DNA of 64,000 bases, from the NCBI RefSeq assembly GCF_037083825.1, contig NZ_JBAPLU010000005.1:124001-188000 (forward strand), given 5' to 3'. Below, piece by piece: positions 17,807 to 24,785 of this stretch (position 1 is its first letter; the number at the start of each line of letters is the position of its first letter). The notes below the pieces were generated by a model. The model had not been told where the DNA came from and searched no databases. It was given only the letters and a program-made list of their open reading frames with translations. Both the position numbers and the translations under genes were made by a program. The DNA is from Klenkia sesuvii. Lineage in GTDB: Bacteria > Actinomycetota > Actinomycetes > Mycobacteriales > Geodermatophilaceae.

Positions 17807-18454
17807 GTGGATCCGCAGCGCAGGCCTGGTCGCGCCCCGGGAGGCGAGGCCGAACGGCCCCCACCGCCGGCCGAGTTCCAGGCCGCCCTCGACTCCCTCG
17901 CCACGGTCCGTGCCCGGTCGGAGATCGACCTCGAGCACATCCCGGCCCCCCAGCGGCTGGCCCCGTGGTCGCACGCGATCGGTGCCCGGGTCGCCGACCC
18001 CGCGGAGGTGGCGGGCGAGGACGACGTCGAGGTGGCCAGCGGCCGGTTCATCGTGCTGCACGACCCCGCCGGCCACGAGGCGTGGGACGGCACCACCCGC
18101 TGCGTCGGCTACGTCTCGGCGGTTACCGACGAGTCGATGGTCGACGACCAGATGTTCTCCGAGGTCGCCTGGAGCTGGCTGGTCGAGGCCCTGGCCGACT
18201 CGGGTGCCGGCCACCACTCACTCGGCGGCACGGTCACCCGCACCGCCTCCACCCGCTACGGCGACATCGCCGGCCCCGAGCACACCGTCGACGTGGAGAT
18301 CCGGGCCTCCTGGACCGCCGTCGGCACCGACCTGGACAAGCACCTCACCGCCTGGCTCGAGGTGCTCGGCAACGCCGCCGGTCTGCCCCCACCGGGGGTG
18401 CACCTGCTGGGGTCGGCGGGCCACGGCCGGGCGTCCGGCGGCGCCGGCTCCTAG
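17807..18454 (+). CDS. DUF3000 domain-containing protein
   Basis: This 215-residue actinobacterial protein has unknown function. The core runs from FQAALDSLATVRAR (about residue 24) through APWSHAIGARV, SGRFIVLHDPAGHEAWDGT and MVDDQMFSEVAWSWLVEAL to LDKHLTAWLEVLGNAAGLPPP. Its place between hemE and rnd is conserved in mycobacteria (Rv2680-like), which supports the family call but not a role. The N-terminal 20 residues are Pro/Arg-rich and probably disordered. Confidence 0.85.
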   Translation: MDPQRRPGRAPGGEAERPPPPAEFQAALDSLATVRARSEIDLEHIPAPQRLAPWSHAIGARVADPAEVAGEDDVEVASGRFIVLHDPAGHEAWDGTTRCVGYVSAVTDESMVDDQMFSEVAWSWLVEALADSGAGHHSLGGTVTRTASTRYGDIAGPEHTVDVEIRASWTAVGTDLDKHLTAWLEVLGNAAGLPPPGVHLLGSAGHGRASGGAGS

Positions 18455-18520
18455 AGTGGGCGGGTTGCTCCATCCGGAGCACATTCGGATGGGCCGACCG
18501 CGGCGACGCGCCGGGCGGTC

Positions 18521-19243
18521 GTGACGCTGGGGTGGTCACCGGTGACGTCGATGCATGCGTGGGCTGGTGGCGCCGTGCTGCCTCCCGATGCCACCGCGCT
18601 CGTCGTCGACCCCGCTCCCCTGCTGCGGGAGGCGCTGGCCGCCCGGTTGCGCGCCCTCGGCGCACGCGACGTCGAGGAGGCGGCCGGTCTCGAGGAGGCC
18701 CGGGTGCGGGCGCACGTGTCCGGCCCCCGGGCCCTGTGCGTGCTCGACGTCGACCTCCCCGACCCCGCCCACCCGGCCCGTGACCCCGCGCGGGGTCTCG
18801 AGCTGCTCCCCGTGCTGCGGGCCGACGGGTGGCCGGTGACGGTCGTGCTCACCTCGGTGACCGACCCGGCCGTCGTCCGGGCAGCGTTCCTGGCCGGCGT
18901 CCGCGGCTACGTGCTCAAGTCCTCCCCGCTGGCCGTCCTCACCGAGGGGCTGCAGTGCGCCCTCGCCGGCGGTGACGTCTACGCCGACCCCGCGATCGCC
19001 GGCAGCCTCGCGGTCGGCCTGCTCCAGGGGGCCGGCGACGCCGGTCCCGGCACCCTCTCGGCCCGCGAGGTCGACATCCTGCGGCTGGTGGCCGAGGGAC
19101 ACACGAACAAGGAGATCGGTGACGTGGTGGACCTGTCCGCCCTGACGGTGAAGAGCCACCTGGCGCGCATCGCCCGCAAGCTGGGCACCGGGGACCGGTC
19201 GCACATGGTGGCCCTGGGCATCCGCAGCGGGGTCATCTCGTGA
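18521..19243 (+). CDS. LuxR-family response regulator
   Basis: This 240-residue regulator has an N-terminal receiver-like domain (about 25-150): phospho-acceptor candidate CVLDVDLPD, switch Thr in VVLTSVTD and conserved Lys in GYVLKSS. The C-terminal LuxR helix-turn-helix (about 175-238) reads LSAREVDILRLVAEGHTNKE, then LSALTVKSHLARIARKLGTG. The receiver loop after the acidic patch is longer than usual (HPARDPARG). No histidine kinase is adjacent. The GTG at 18521 is the first start in frame; ATG 18551 is an alternative. Its stop overlaps the rnd start (GTGA), so the two are co-translated, an arrangement typical of actinobacteria. Confidence 0.85.
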   Translation: MTLGWSPVTSMHAWAGGAVLPPDATALVVDPAPLLREALAARLRALGARDVEEAAGLEEARVRAHVSGPRALCVLDVDLPDPAHPARDPARGLELLPVLRADGWPVTVVLTSVTDPAVVRAAFLAGVRGYVLKSSPLAVLTEGLQCALAGGDVYADPAIAGSLAVGLLQGAGDAGPGTLSAREVDILRLVAEGHTNKEIGDVVDLSALTVKSHLARIARKLGTGDRSHMVALGIRSGVIS

Positions 19244-20469
19244 CCGCCGCCGACCCCACGCCGCCGGAGGAGTCCACCGCCGTCCCGTTGCTGGCCCCCC
19301 GGGACGGGCTGCCACCGGTCATCGAGACCTCCACGGCCCTGGTCGAGTACGCCGCTGCCCTGCACGAGGGCACCGGCCCGGTGGCCGTCGACGCCGAGCG
19401 GGCCTCGGGTTACCGCTACGGGCAGAAGGCCTACCTGGTGCAGCTGCGCCGGGCCGGCAGCGGCACCGGCCTGGTCGACCCCGTCCCGCTGCCGGACCTG
19501 TCGCCCGTGCAGGCCGCGATCAGTAACGTCGAATGGGTGCTGCACGCGGCCAACCAGGACCTCCCCTGCCTCGCCGAGATCGGTCTGGTGCCCAGCACGG
19601 TGTTCGACACCGAGCTGGCCGCCCGCTTGGCCGGCCTGCCGCGGGTCGGGCTCGGGGCCGTCGTGGAGTCACTGCTCGGGTACAGCCTGCAGAAGGGGCA
19701 CTCGGCCGCCGACTGGTCGACCCGCCCGCTGCCGACCGACTGGCTGGTCTACGCCGCCCTCGACGTCGAGGTGCTGGTCGAGCTGCGCGACGCCCTGGCG
19801 GCGATCCTCGCGGAGCAGGGCAAGACCGAGTGGGCCCGGCAGGAGTTCGCCGCGGTGGTCGCCGCCGGCCCGCCGGCCCCACGGGTCGACCCTTGGCGCC
19901 GCACGTCCGGCATGCACGGGCTGCGCAGCCGGCGCCAGCTCGCCGTCCTGCGCGCGCTGTGGGAGGCCCGCGACCTCCTGGCCCGCCGCCGCGACGTCGC
20001 CCCCGGGCGGGTGCTGCCGGACTCGGCCATGGTCGCCGCCGTGGCCGCCGACCCGCCGACGGCCGAGGCGCTGGCCGACCTCCCGGTGTTCCGGGGACGC
20101 GCCAACCGCAAGATCGCCAGCACCTGGTTCGCCGCGCTGCAGAAGGGCCGCGCCGTGCCCGACGAGCAGCTGCCCCTGCACAGCCTGCCCGGTGACGGTC
20201 CCCCGCCGGTGAACCGGTGGGCCGACCGCGACCCGGAGGCCGACACGCGGCTCAAGGCCGCGCGCGCAGGGTTGGCGACGCTGGCCGAGCAGTGGTCGGT
20301 GCCGGTGGAGAACCTGCTCTCCCCCGACCTCGTGCGCCGGCTCATGTGGTCACCGCCGGCGGAGGTCACCCCGGCGAGCGTGGCCGGGGTCCTGCGCGCC
20401 GGCGGGGCCAGGGAGTGGCAGGTCGACCTCACCCGCGACCTGCTCACCGAGGCGGCGTCCCTGGCCTGA
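19240..20469 (+). CDS. rnd: Ribonuclease D with HRDC domain
   Basis: This 409-residue 3'-5' exoribonuclease acts in RNA processing. DEDD motifs: PVAVDAERASGYRYGQKAYL (Exo I, Asp and Glu), WVLHAANQDLPCL (Exo II) and WLVYAALDVEVLVELRDAL (Exo III). An HRDC domain follows at about 215-295 (QLAVLRALWEARDLLARRRDV, LPDSAMVAAVA), then a second helical region to the end. The GTG at 19240 overlaps the upstream stop. The next 318 bases are non-coding and repeat-rich. Confidence 0.92.
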   Translation: MTAADPTPPEESTAVPLLAPRDGLPPVIETSTALVEYAAALHEGTGPVAVDAERASGYRYGQKAYLVQLRRAGSGTGLVDPVPLPDLSPVQAAISNVEWVLHAANQDLPCLAEIGLVPSTVFDTELAARLAGLPRVGLGAVVESLLGYSLQKGHSAADWSTRPLPTDWLVYAALDVEVLVELRDALAAILAEQGKTEWARQEFAAVVAAGPPAPRVDPWRRTSGMHGLRSRRQLAVLRALWEARDLLARRRDVAPGRVLPDSAMVAAVAADPPTAEALADLPVFRGRANRKIASTWFAALQKGRAVPDEQLPLHSLPGDGPPPVNRWADRDPEADTRLKAARAGLATLAEQWSVPVENLLSPDLVRRLMWSPPAEVTPASVAGVLRAGGAREWQVDLTRDLLTEAASLA

Positions 20470-20530
20470 GCGGGGCCGGAGCGGGGCCACCCCCCGGCTC
20501 CCGCCGCCCGCCCCGCCTGCCGCGTCCGCC

Positions 20531-20586
20531 GTCCCGCCGTCCCGCCGTCCCGCCGTCCCGCCGTCCCGCCGACCCGCCGACCCGCC
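20531..20586. repeat. Tandem octamer repeat, five GTCCCGCC plus two GACCCGCC
   Basis: Seven contiguous 8-base units lie in the spacer after rnd. The unit length is not a multiple of three and no gene covers it. It is a likely slippage-prone simple repeat. Confidence 0.85.
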
Positions 20587-20588
20587 GG

Positions 20589-20647
20589 GCATGGGAGCCC
20601 ATGCACCCGGTTCTCGCGGTCATCCGCGGGTGCATGGGCTCCCATGC
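20589..20647. repeat. Large inverted repeat with 21-bp arms
   Basis: The left arm 20589-20609 (GCATGGGAGCCCATGCACCC then G) is an exact reverse complement of the right arm 20627-20647, with a 17-base loop. Each arm holds its own small palindrome (GCATGGG/CCCATGC), so a cruciform with nested hairpins is possible. It may terminate rnd transcription or be an intergenic repeat element. Confidence 0.85.
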
Positions 20648-20664
20648 CTGCCGTGGGGGCAGGG

Positions 20665-20700
20665 GGGCAGGGCGGGCAGGACGGGCAGGGCGGGCAGGAC
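20665..20700. repeat. Four 9-base G-rich tandem repeats
   Basis: The units alternate GGGCAGGGC and GGGCAGGAC, and are flanked by further G runs (20655-20667 and 20701-20704). The regular G tracts could form a G-quadruplex on the plus strand. Confidence 0.8.
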
Positions 20701-20720
20701 GGGGTGGTGGCGCAGACGGG

Positions 20721-20736
20721 GTTACCGACGGGTAAC
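20721..20736. promoter_or_regulatory. Candidate operator GTTACC-GACG-GGTAAC upstream of fadA
   Basis: A perfect 6-base inverted repeat with a 4-base spacer sits 51 bases before the fadA start. The dyad size fits a TetR-type regulator of beta-oxidation genes; the regulator is not in the window. Confidence 0.35.
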
Positions 20737-20787
20737 TTGTGCTGCGACGCGGCTCCCCGGCCGCCACCGTCCCTCCCGGAGGTCACC

Positions 20788-22005
20788 GTGCCCGTGACAG
20801 GCGCAGCCCGCTCCCTGCGCGAGGTCGTCTTCGTCGACGGCGTGCGCACCCCGTTCGGCAAGGCCGGCCCGAAGGGCATGTACGCGCAGACCCGCGCCGA
20901 CGACCTCGTCGTCCGCTGCATCCGCGAGCTCCTGCGGCGCAACCCGCAGCTGCCCGCCGACCGGGTCGACGAGGTCGCCATCGCGGCCACGACCCAGATC
21001 GGCGACCAGGGCCTGACCCTGGGTCGCACCGCCGCCCTGCTGGCCGGGCTGCCGAAGAGCGTCCCGGGCTTCGCGATCGACCGCATGTGCGCCGGCGCGA
21101 TGACCGCCGTCACCACCACCGCCTCGGGGATCGCCTTCGGCGCCTACGACGTCGTCATCGCCGGCGGCGTCGAGCACATGGGTCACCACCCGATGGGCGA
21201 GGGTGTCGACCCCAACCCGCGGTTCGTGAGCGAGAAGATCGTCGACTCCTCGGCCCTGGTGATGGGCTCGACCGCGGAGAACCTGCACGACCGCTACCCG
21301 CACCTGACCAAGGAGCGAGCGGACGCGTTCGCCGTCGGCAGCCAGGACAAGTACGCCGCCGCGGTCGCCGCCGGCAAGATCGGCCCCGAGCTGGTCACGG
21401 TCGCCACCCGCTCGGCAGAGCAGGGCTGGGGCCTGGCCACCGCCGACGAGCCGCCCCGCCCGGGCACCACCGTCGAGGCGCTCGCCGACCTCAAGACCCC
21501 GTTCCGGCCGCACGGGCACGTCACCGCCGGCAACGCCGCGGGTCTCAACGACGGCGCGACCGCCTCCCTGCTGGCCGCCGAGGACGTCGCGGTCGAGCTC
21601 GACCTGCCCATCGGCATGCGGCTGGTGGGCTTCGGCTTCGCCGGCGTCGAGCCCGAGGTCATGGGTGTCGGCCCGGTGCCGGCCACCGAGAAGGCGCTGG
21701 CCAGCACCGGCCTCACCATTGACGACATCGGCTTGTTCGAGCTGAACGAGGCCTTCGCCGTCCAGGTGCTGGCCTTCCTCGACCACTTCGGCATCGCCGA
21801 CGACGACCCCCGCGTCAACCCGTGGGGCGGGGCCATCGCGGTGGGCCACCCGCTCGCCTCCTCCGGCGTCCGGCTCATGACCCAGCTGTCGCGGCAGTTC
21901 GCCGAGCGTCCCGACGTCCGGTACGGGCTCACCGCCATGTGCGTCGGCATCGGCATGGGCGGATCGGTCATCTGGGAGAACCCGGCCTGGGAGGGCGACA
22001 AGTGA
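20788..22005 (+). CDS. fadA: Acetyl-CoA acyltransferase (thiolase) FadA
   Basis: This 405-residue thiolase cleaves 3-ketoacyl-CoA to acetyl-CoA and a shortened acyl-CoA. The nucleophilic cysteine is in DRMCAGAMTAV (about residue 101). Later motifs are LNDGATASLLAAE, NEAFAVQVLAFLD, WGGAIAVGHPLASSGVR (His) and MCVGIGMGGSV (second Cys). The GTG at 20788 has GGAGG 6 bases upstream; longer readings run through the repeat region and are rejected. Its stop overlaps the fadB start, giving the trifunctional-complex pair. A palindrome at 20721-20736 is a possible operator. Confidence 0.93.
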   Translation: MPVTGAARSLREVVFVDGVRTPFGKAGPKGMYAQTRADDLVVRCIRELLRRNPQLPADRVDEVAIAATTQIGDQGLTLGRTAALLAGLPKSVPGFAIDRMCAGAMTAVTTTASGIAFGAYDVVIAGGVEHMGHHPMGEGVDPNPRFVSEKIVDSSALVMGSTAENLHDRYPHLTKERADAFAVGSQDKYAAAVAAGKIGPELVTVATRSAEQGWGLATADEPPRPGTTVEALADLKTPFRPHGHVTAGNAAGLNDGATASLLAAEDVAVELDLPIGMRLVGFGFAGVEPEVMGVGPVPATEKALASTGLTIDDIGLFELNEAFAVQVLAFLDHFGIADDDPRVNPWGGAIAVGHPLASSGVRLMTQLSRQFAERPDVRYGLTAMCVGIGMGGSVIWENPAWEGDK

Positions 22006-24017
22006 GCGAGCAGTTCCCCGACGAGGTCGTCACCCAGGCGCTGCTGCGGCAGGTCCGCCTGCCCGGCGTCGAGAAGCCCCTGGCGCTCATCACCCTGGAC
22101 AACGGGCACGACCACACCCGGCCCTCGACCTTCGGCCCCGGTGGCCTGGACTCCCTCGACTCCGCCCTCGACGAGGCGCTCGCCGCCGACGTCGCGGGCA
22201 TCGCGGTCACCGGCAAGCCGTTCGTGTTCGCCGTCGGCGCGGACCTCTCCGGCGTCCCGCGGATCGCCAGCCGCGACGACGCGCTGGAGATCGCCCGCCA
22301 GGGCCACCGCGTGTTCGCCAAGCTCCGGGACGCCGCCGTCCCGACCTTCGCCTTCGTCAACGGCGCCGCGCTCGGTGGTGGCCTGGAGTTCGCGTTGCAC
22401 GCCCAGCACCGGACCATCTCGGCGGGGGCGTTCGTGGCCTTCCCCGAGGTGTTCCTCGGCCTGGTGCCCGGGTGGGGCGGCACGCAGCTGCTGCCCCAGC
22501 TGATCGGCATCGACGCCGCGGTGTCGGTGATCGTGGAGAACGCGCTGTCGCAGAACCGCATGACCTCGGGCCCGCGCGCGGCGAAGCTCGGCGTCGCCGA
22601 TGCGCTGTTCGAGCCCGCCGACTTCCTCGAGCGGTCGCTGGAGTGGGCCGCCGGGGTGCTCACCGGTGCGGTCACGGTCGACCGCCCGGACGCCGACCCG
22701 GCCGCCTGGGACGACGCGATCGCCCGCGCCCGGCAGGTGGTGGCCGCACGGACCCGCAACGCCTCCCCGGCCGCCGTCCGGGCCGTCGACCTGCTCGAGC
22801 TGGCCCGCACCGCGTCGTTCGCCGACGGCACCGCGGCCGAGGACGAGGCGCTGGCCGACCTGATCATGACGCCGGAGCTGCGCAGCTCGCTCTACGCCTT
22901 CGACCTGACCCAGAAGCGGGCCAAGCGGCCGGCCGGGGCGCCGGACAGGGCGCTGGCGCGGAAGGTCACCAAGGTCGGCGTCGTCGGCGCCGGGCTCATG
23001 GCCTCGCAGCTGGCACTGCTGTTCCTGCGCCGGATAGAGGTGCCCGTCGTGCTCACCGACGTCGACCAGGCGCGGGTGGACAAGGGCGTGGGCTGGGTGC
23101 ACGGCGAGCTGGACAAGCTCGCCGGCAAGGGGCGGCTGTCCCCCGACGCGCTCAACCGGCTGAAGGGCCTGGTGTCCGGCTCGCTGGAGAAGAGCGCGTT
23201 CGCCGACGCCGACCTGGTCATCGAAGCGGTGTTCGAGGAGCTGTCGGTCAAGCAGCAGGTGTTCGCCGAGGTCGAGGCGGTGGTGTCGGCGGAGTGCGTG
23301 CTGGCCACCAACACCTCCGCGCTGTCGATCACCGACATGGCCGCCGACCTCCAGCACCCGGAGCGGGTCGTCGGCATGCACTTCTTCAACCCGGTCGCGG
23401 TGCTGCCGCTGCTGGAGGTCGTGCGAGCCGCGGAGACCGACGACGCCACGCTGGCGACGGCCTTCGCGGTCGGCAAGGCGCTCAAGAAGTCGTGCGTGCT
23501 GGTCGCCGACGCACCGGCGTTCGTGGTCAACCGGCTGCTCACCCGGTTCCTCGGCGAGGTCACCGCAGCCGTCGACGCCGGCACGCCGGTGGAGGTCGCC
23601 GAGCGGGCGCTGGACCCGCTGGGCCTGCCGATGACGCCGTTCGAGCTGCTGTCGCTGGTCGGTCCGCCGGTCGCGCTGCACGTCGCGGAGCGCATGCACG
23701 AGGCCTTCCCCGACCGGTTCGCCGTGGGCGAGGGCCTGCGCCGCATGGTCGAGCTGCGCAAGGCGAGCGTGTTCAGCGAGCCCGGCGTCGTCGACCCCGA
23801 CCTGGCGGCGGTCTTCCAGGGCGGCTCCGGGGGCCCGGACGCCGAGCAGCTGCGCGCGAACGCCGAGCGGGCACTGGCCGAGGAGATCGGGCTCATGCTC
23901 GACGAGGGCGTGGTGCAGGCGGTCGAGGACATCGACCTCGCCATGCTGCTCGGCGCCGGCTGGCCGTTCTGGCTGGGCGGCATCAGCCCCTACCTGGAGC
24001 GGGCCGGCGCGCTGTAG
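22002..24017 (+). CDS. fadB: Fatty-acid oxidation multifunctional enzyme FadB (enoyl-CoA hydratase / 3-hydroxyacyl-CoA dehydrogenase)
   Basis: This 671-residue protein has two catalytic parts. The crotonase domain (about 1-260) shows FVNGAALGGGLEFALHA (oxyanion hole), FPEVFLGLVPGWGGTQ and the catalytic Glu region. The dehydrogenase (about 320-640) has the NAD motif VGVVGAGLMASQLALLF with Ala where many homologues have Gly, VIEAVFEELSVK, LATNTSALSITDMA and VGMHFFNPV with the catalytic His. Start: GTG 22002 inside the fadA stop (GTGA). FadA and FadB together perform the last three steps of beta-oxidation. Confidence 0.93.
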   Translation: MSEQFPDEVVTQALLRQVRLPGVEKPLALITLDNGHDHTRPSTFGPGGLDSLDSALDEALAADVAGIAVTGKPFVFAVGADLSGVPRIASRDDALEIARQGHRVFAKLRDAAVPTFAFVNGAALGGGLEFALHAQHRTISAGAFVAFPEVFLGLVPGWGGTQLLPQLIGIDAAVSVIVENALSQNRMTSGPRAAKLGVADALFEPADFLERSLEWAAGVLTGAVTVDRPDADPAAWDDAIARARQVVAARTRNASPAAVRAVDLLELARTASFADGTAAEDEALADLIMTPELRSSLYAFDLTQKRAKRPAGAPDRALARKVTKVGVVGAGLMASQLALLFLRRIEVPVVLTDVDQARVDKGVGWVHGELDKLAGKGRLSPDALNRLKGLVSGSLEKSAFADADLVIEAVFEELSVKQQVFAEVEAVVSAECVLATNTSALSITDMAADLQHPERVVGMHFFNPVAVLPLLEVVRAAETDDATLATAFAVGKALKKSCVLVADAPAFVVNRLLTRFLGEVTAAVDAGTPVEVAERALDPLGLPMTPFELLSLVGPPVALHVAERMHEAFPDRFAVGEGLRRMVELRKASVFSEPGVVDPDLAAVFQGGSGGPDAEQLRANAERALAEEIGLMLDEGVVQAVEDIDLAMLLGAGWPFWLGGISPYLERAGAL

Positions 24018-24134
24018 GGCTCGGCCCGTCCCGTCCGCACTCCCTGGCTCGCGCGCGGACGGGACGCCCCCTCTCGGCGTGCTGAATGCGCAGTCCTCGC
24101 TCCGACCGCGCAGCGACCACGCCACGATGGGGGC

Positions 24135-24413
24135 GTGGACGTCGAGGTGAACGCACTGGCGCTGAACGTGACCATCCCCGCGCACCTGCGGTGGACCGAC
24201 GTCCGGCGGGGCGAGGAGTTCACACTGCAGACGCTCACCGTGCGGCTGCTGCCCGGCGGCACCCCGGCCGCCAAGGCGTACGGCCGACCCACGGCCGGCG
24301 GGCGGGGCGCCTACGTGTCCTTCCCCGTGCCCGACCGGCCCGAGCTCACCGAGCTGATCGAGGCGGCCGCCGCCCGCGCCGCCGGCCTGTGGGCCGCCGC
24401 CGGCCGGAGTTGA
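24135..24413 (+). CDS. Small hypothetical protein
   Basis: This 92-residue protein is not assigned to a family. It has an N-terminal hydrophobic beta-like stretch (VEVNALALNVTIPAHL), a central region with charged and Gly-rich turns (RRGEEFTLQTLTVRLLPGG) and an alanine-rich C-terminal helix. No signal peptide or membrane segment is evident. Its stop codon lies inside the left arm of the inverted repeat at 24404-24475. Codon use fits the surroundings and the GTG at 24135 is the only good start. Confidence 0.5.
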   Translation: MDVEVNALALNVTIPAHLRWTDVRRGEEFTLQTLTVRLLPGGTPAAKAYGRPTAGGRGAYVSFPVPDRPELTELIEAAAARAAGLWAAAGRS

Positions 24414-24475
24414 TCACGGACCCCAGGACACCCGCCCGCGGCGCGTCGCGCGCACAGGTCCGTGATCAACTCCGG
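24404..24475. repeat. 19-bp perfect inverted repeat between convergent genes
   Basis: CCGGAGTTGATCACGGACC at 24404-24422 is exactly mirrored at 24457-24475, with a 34-base loop. The left arm contains the stop codon of the upstream gene. The location between convergent genes suggests a bidirectional terminator, possibly derived from a dispersed repeat. Confidence 0.7.
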
Positions 24476-24503
24476 GAGGGGCCGGGGGGAGGGGCCGGGG
24501 GGG

Positions 24504-24785
24504 CTAGCGGAAGCTGTCGGTGAGGCTGTGCATTGTCCGGTTGACCTCGGCGACCTTGATGTGGCTGATGCCCGCGGTCGCGCCGGCGGCCAGCATCGCC
24601 TCGTGCACCGCGCGCAGGGTGGCCCACACCTGGTCGGCCTCGCCCTCCAGCGTGGTGCCCAGCGCGCCCACCTCGTAGGGCAGGCCCGACGCCTGGATGA
24701 CCGCGATCGCGGCCTTGACGTGCGCGTAGGGCTCCTCGGCGGTGCCGGCCGGCGACGGCGCGACCTGGATCTCAGCGATCAGCAC
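24504..24785 (-). CDS. Thiamine-binding protein, MTH1187/YkoF (DUF77) family
   Basis: This 93-residue ferredoxin-like protein starts VLIAEIQVAPSP, with HVKAAIAVIQASGLPYEVGALGTTLEGE and ISHIKVAEVN, the DUF77 pattern. Members bind thiamine and related molecules and form multimers. The GTG at 24785 lies inside the last codons of dxs, which ends at 24772, giving a 14-base overlap and probable translational coupling. Dxs needs thiamine diphosphate, so the pairing may be functional. Confidence 0.85.
   Translation of the reverse strand: MLIAEIQVAPSPAGTAEEPYAHVKAAIAVIQASGLPYEVGALGTTLEGEADQVWATLRAVHEAMLAAGATAGISHIKVAEVNRTMHSLTDSFR

Noticed and set aside
20531..20700. CRISPR array
   Set aside because: Repeat units of 8-9 bases without spacers; no cas genes nearby.
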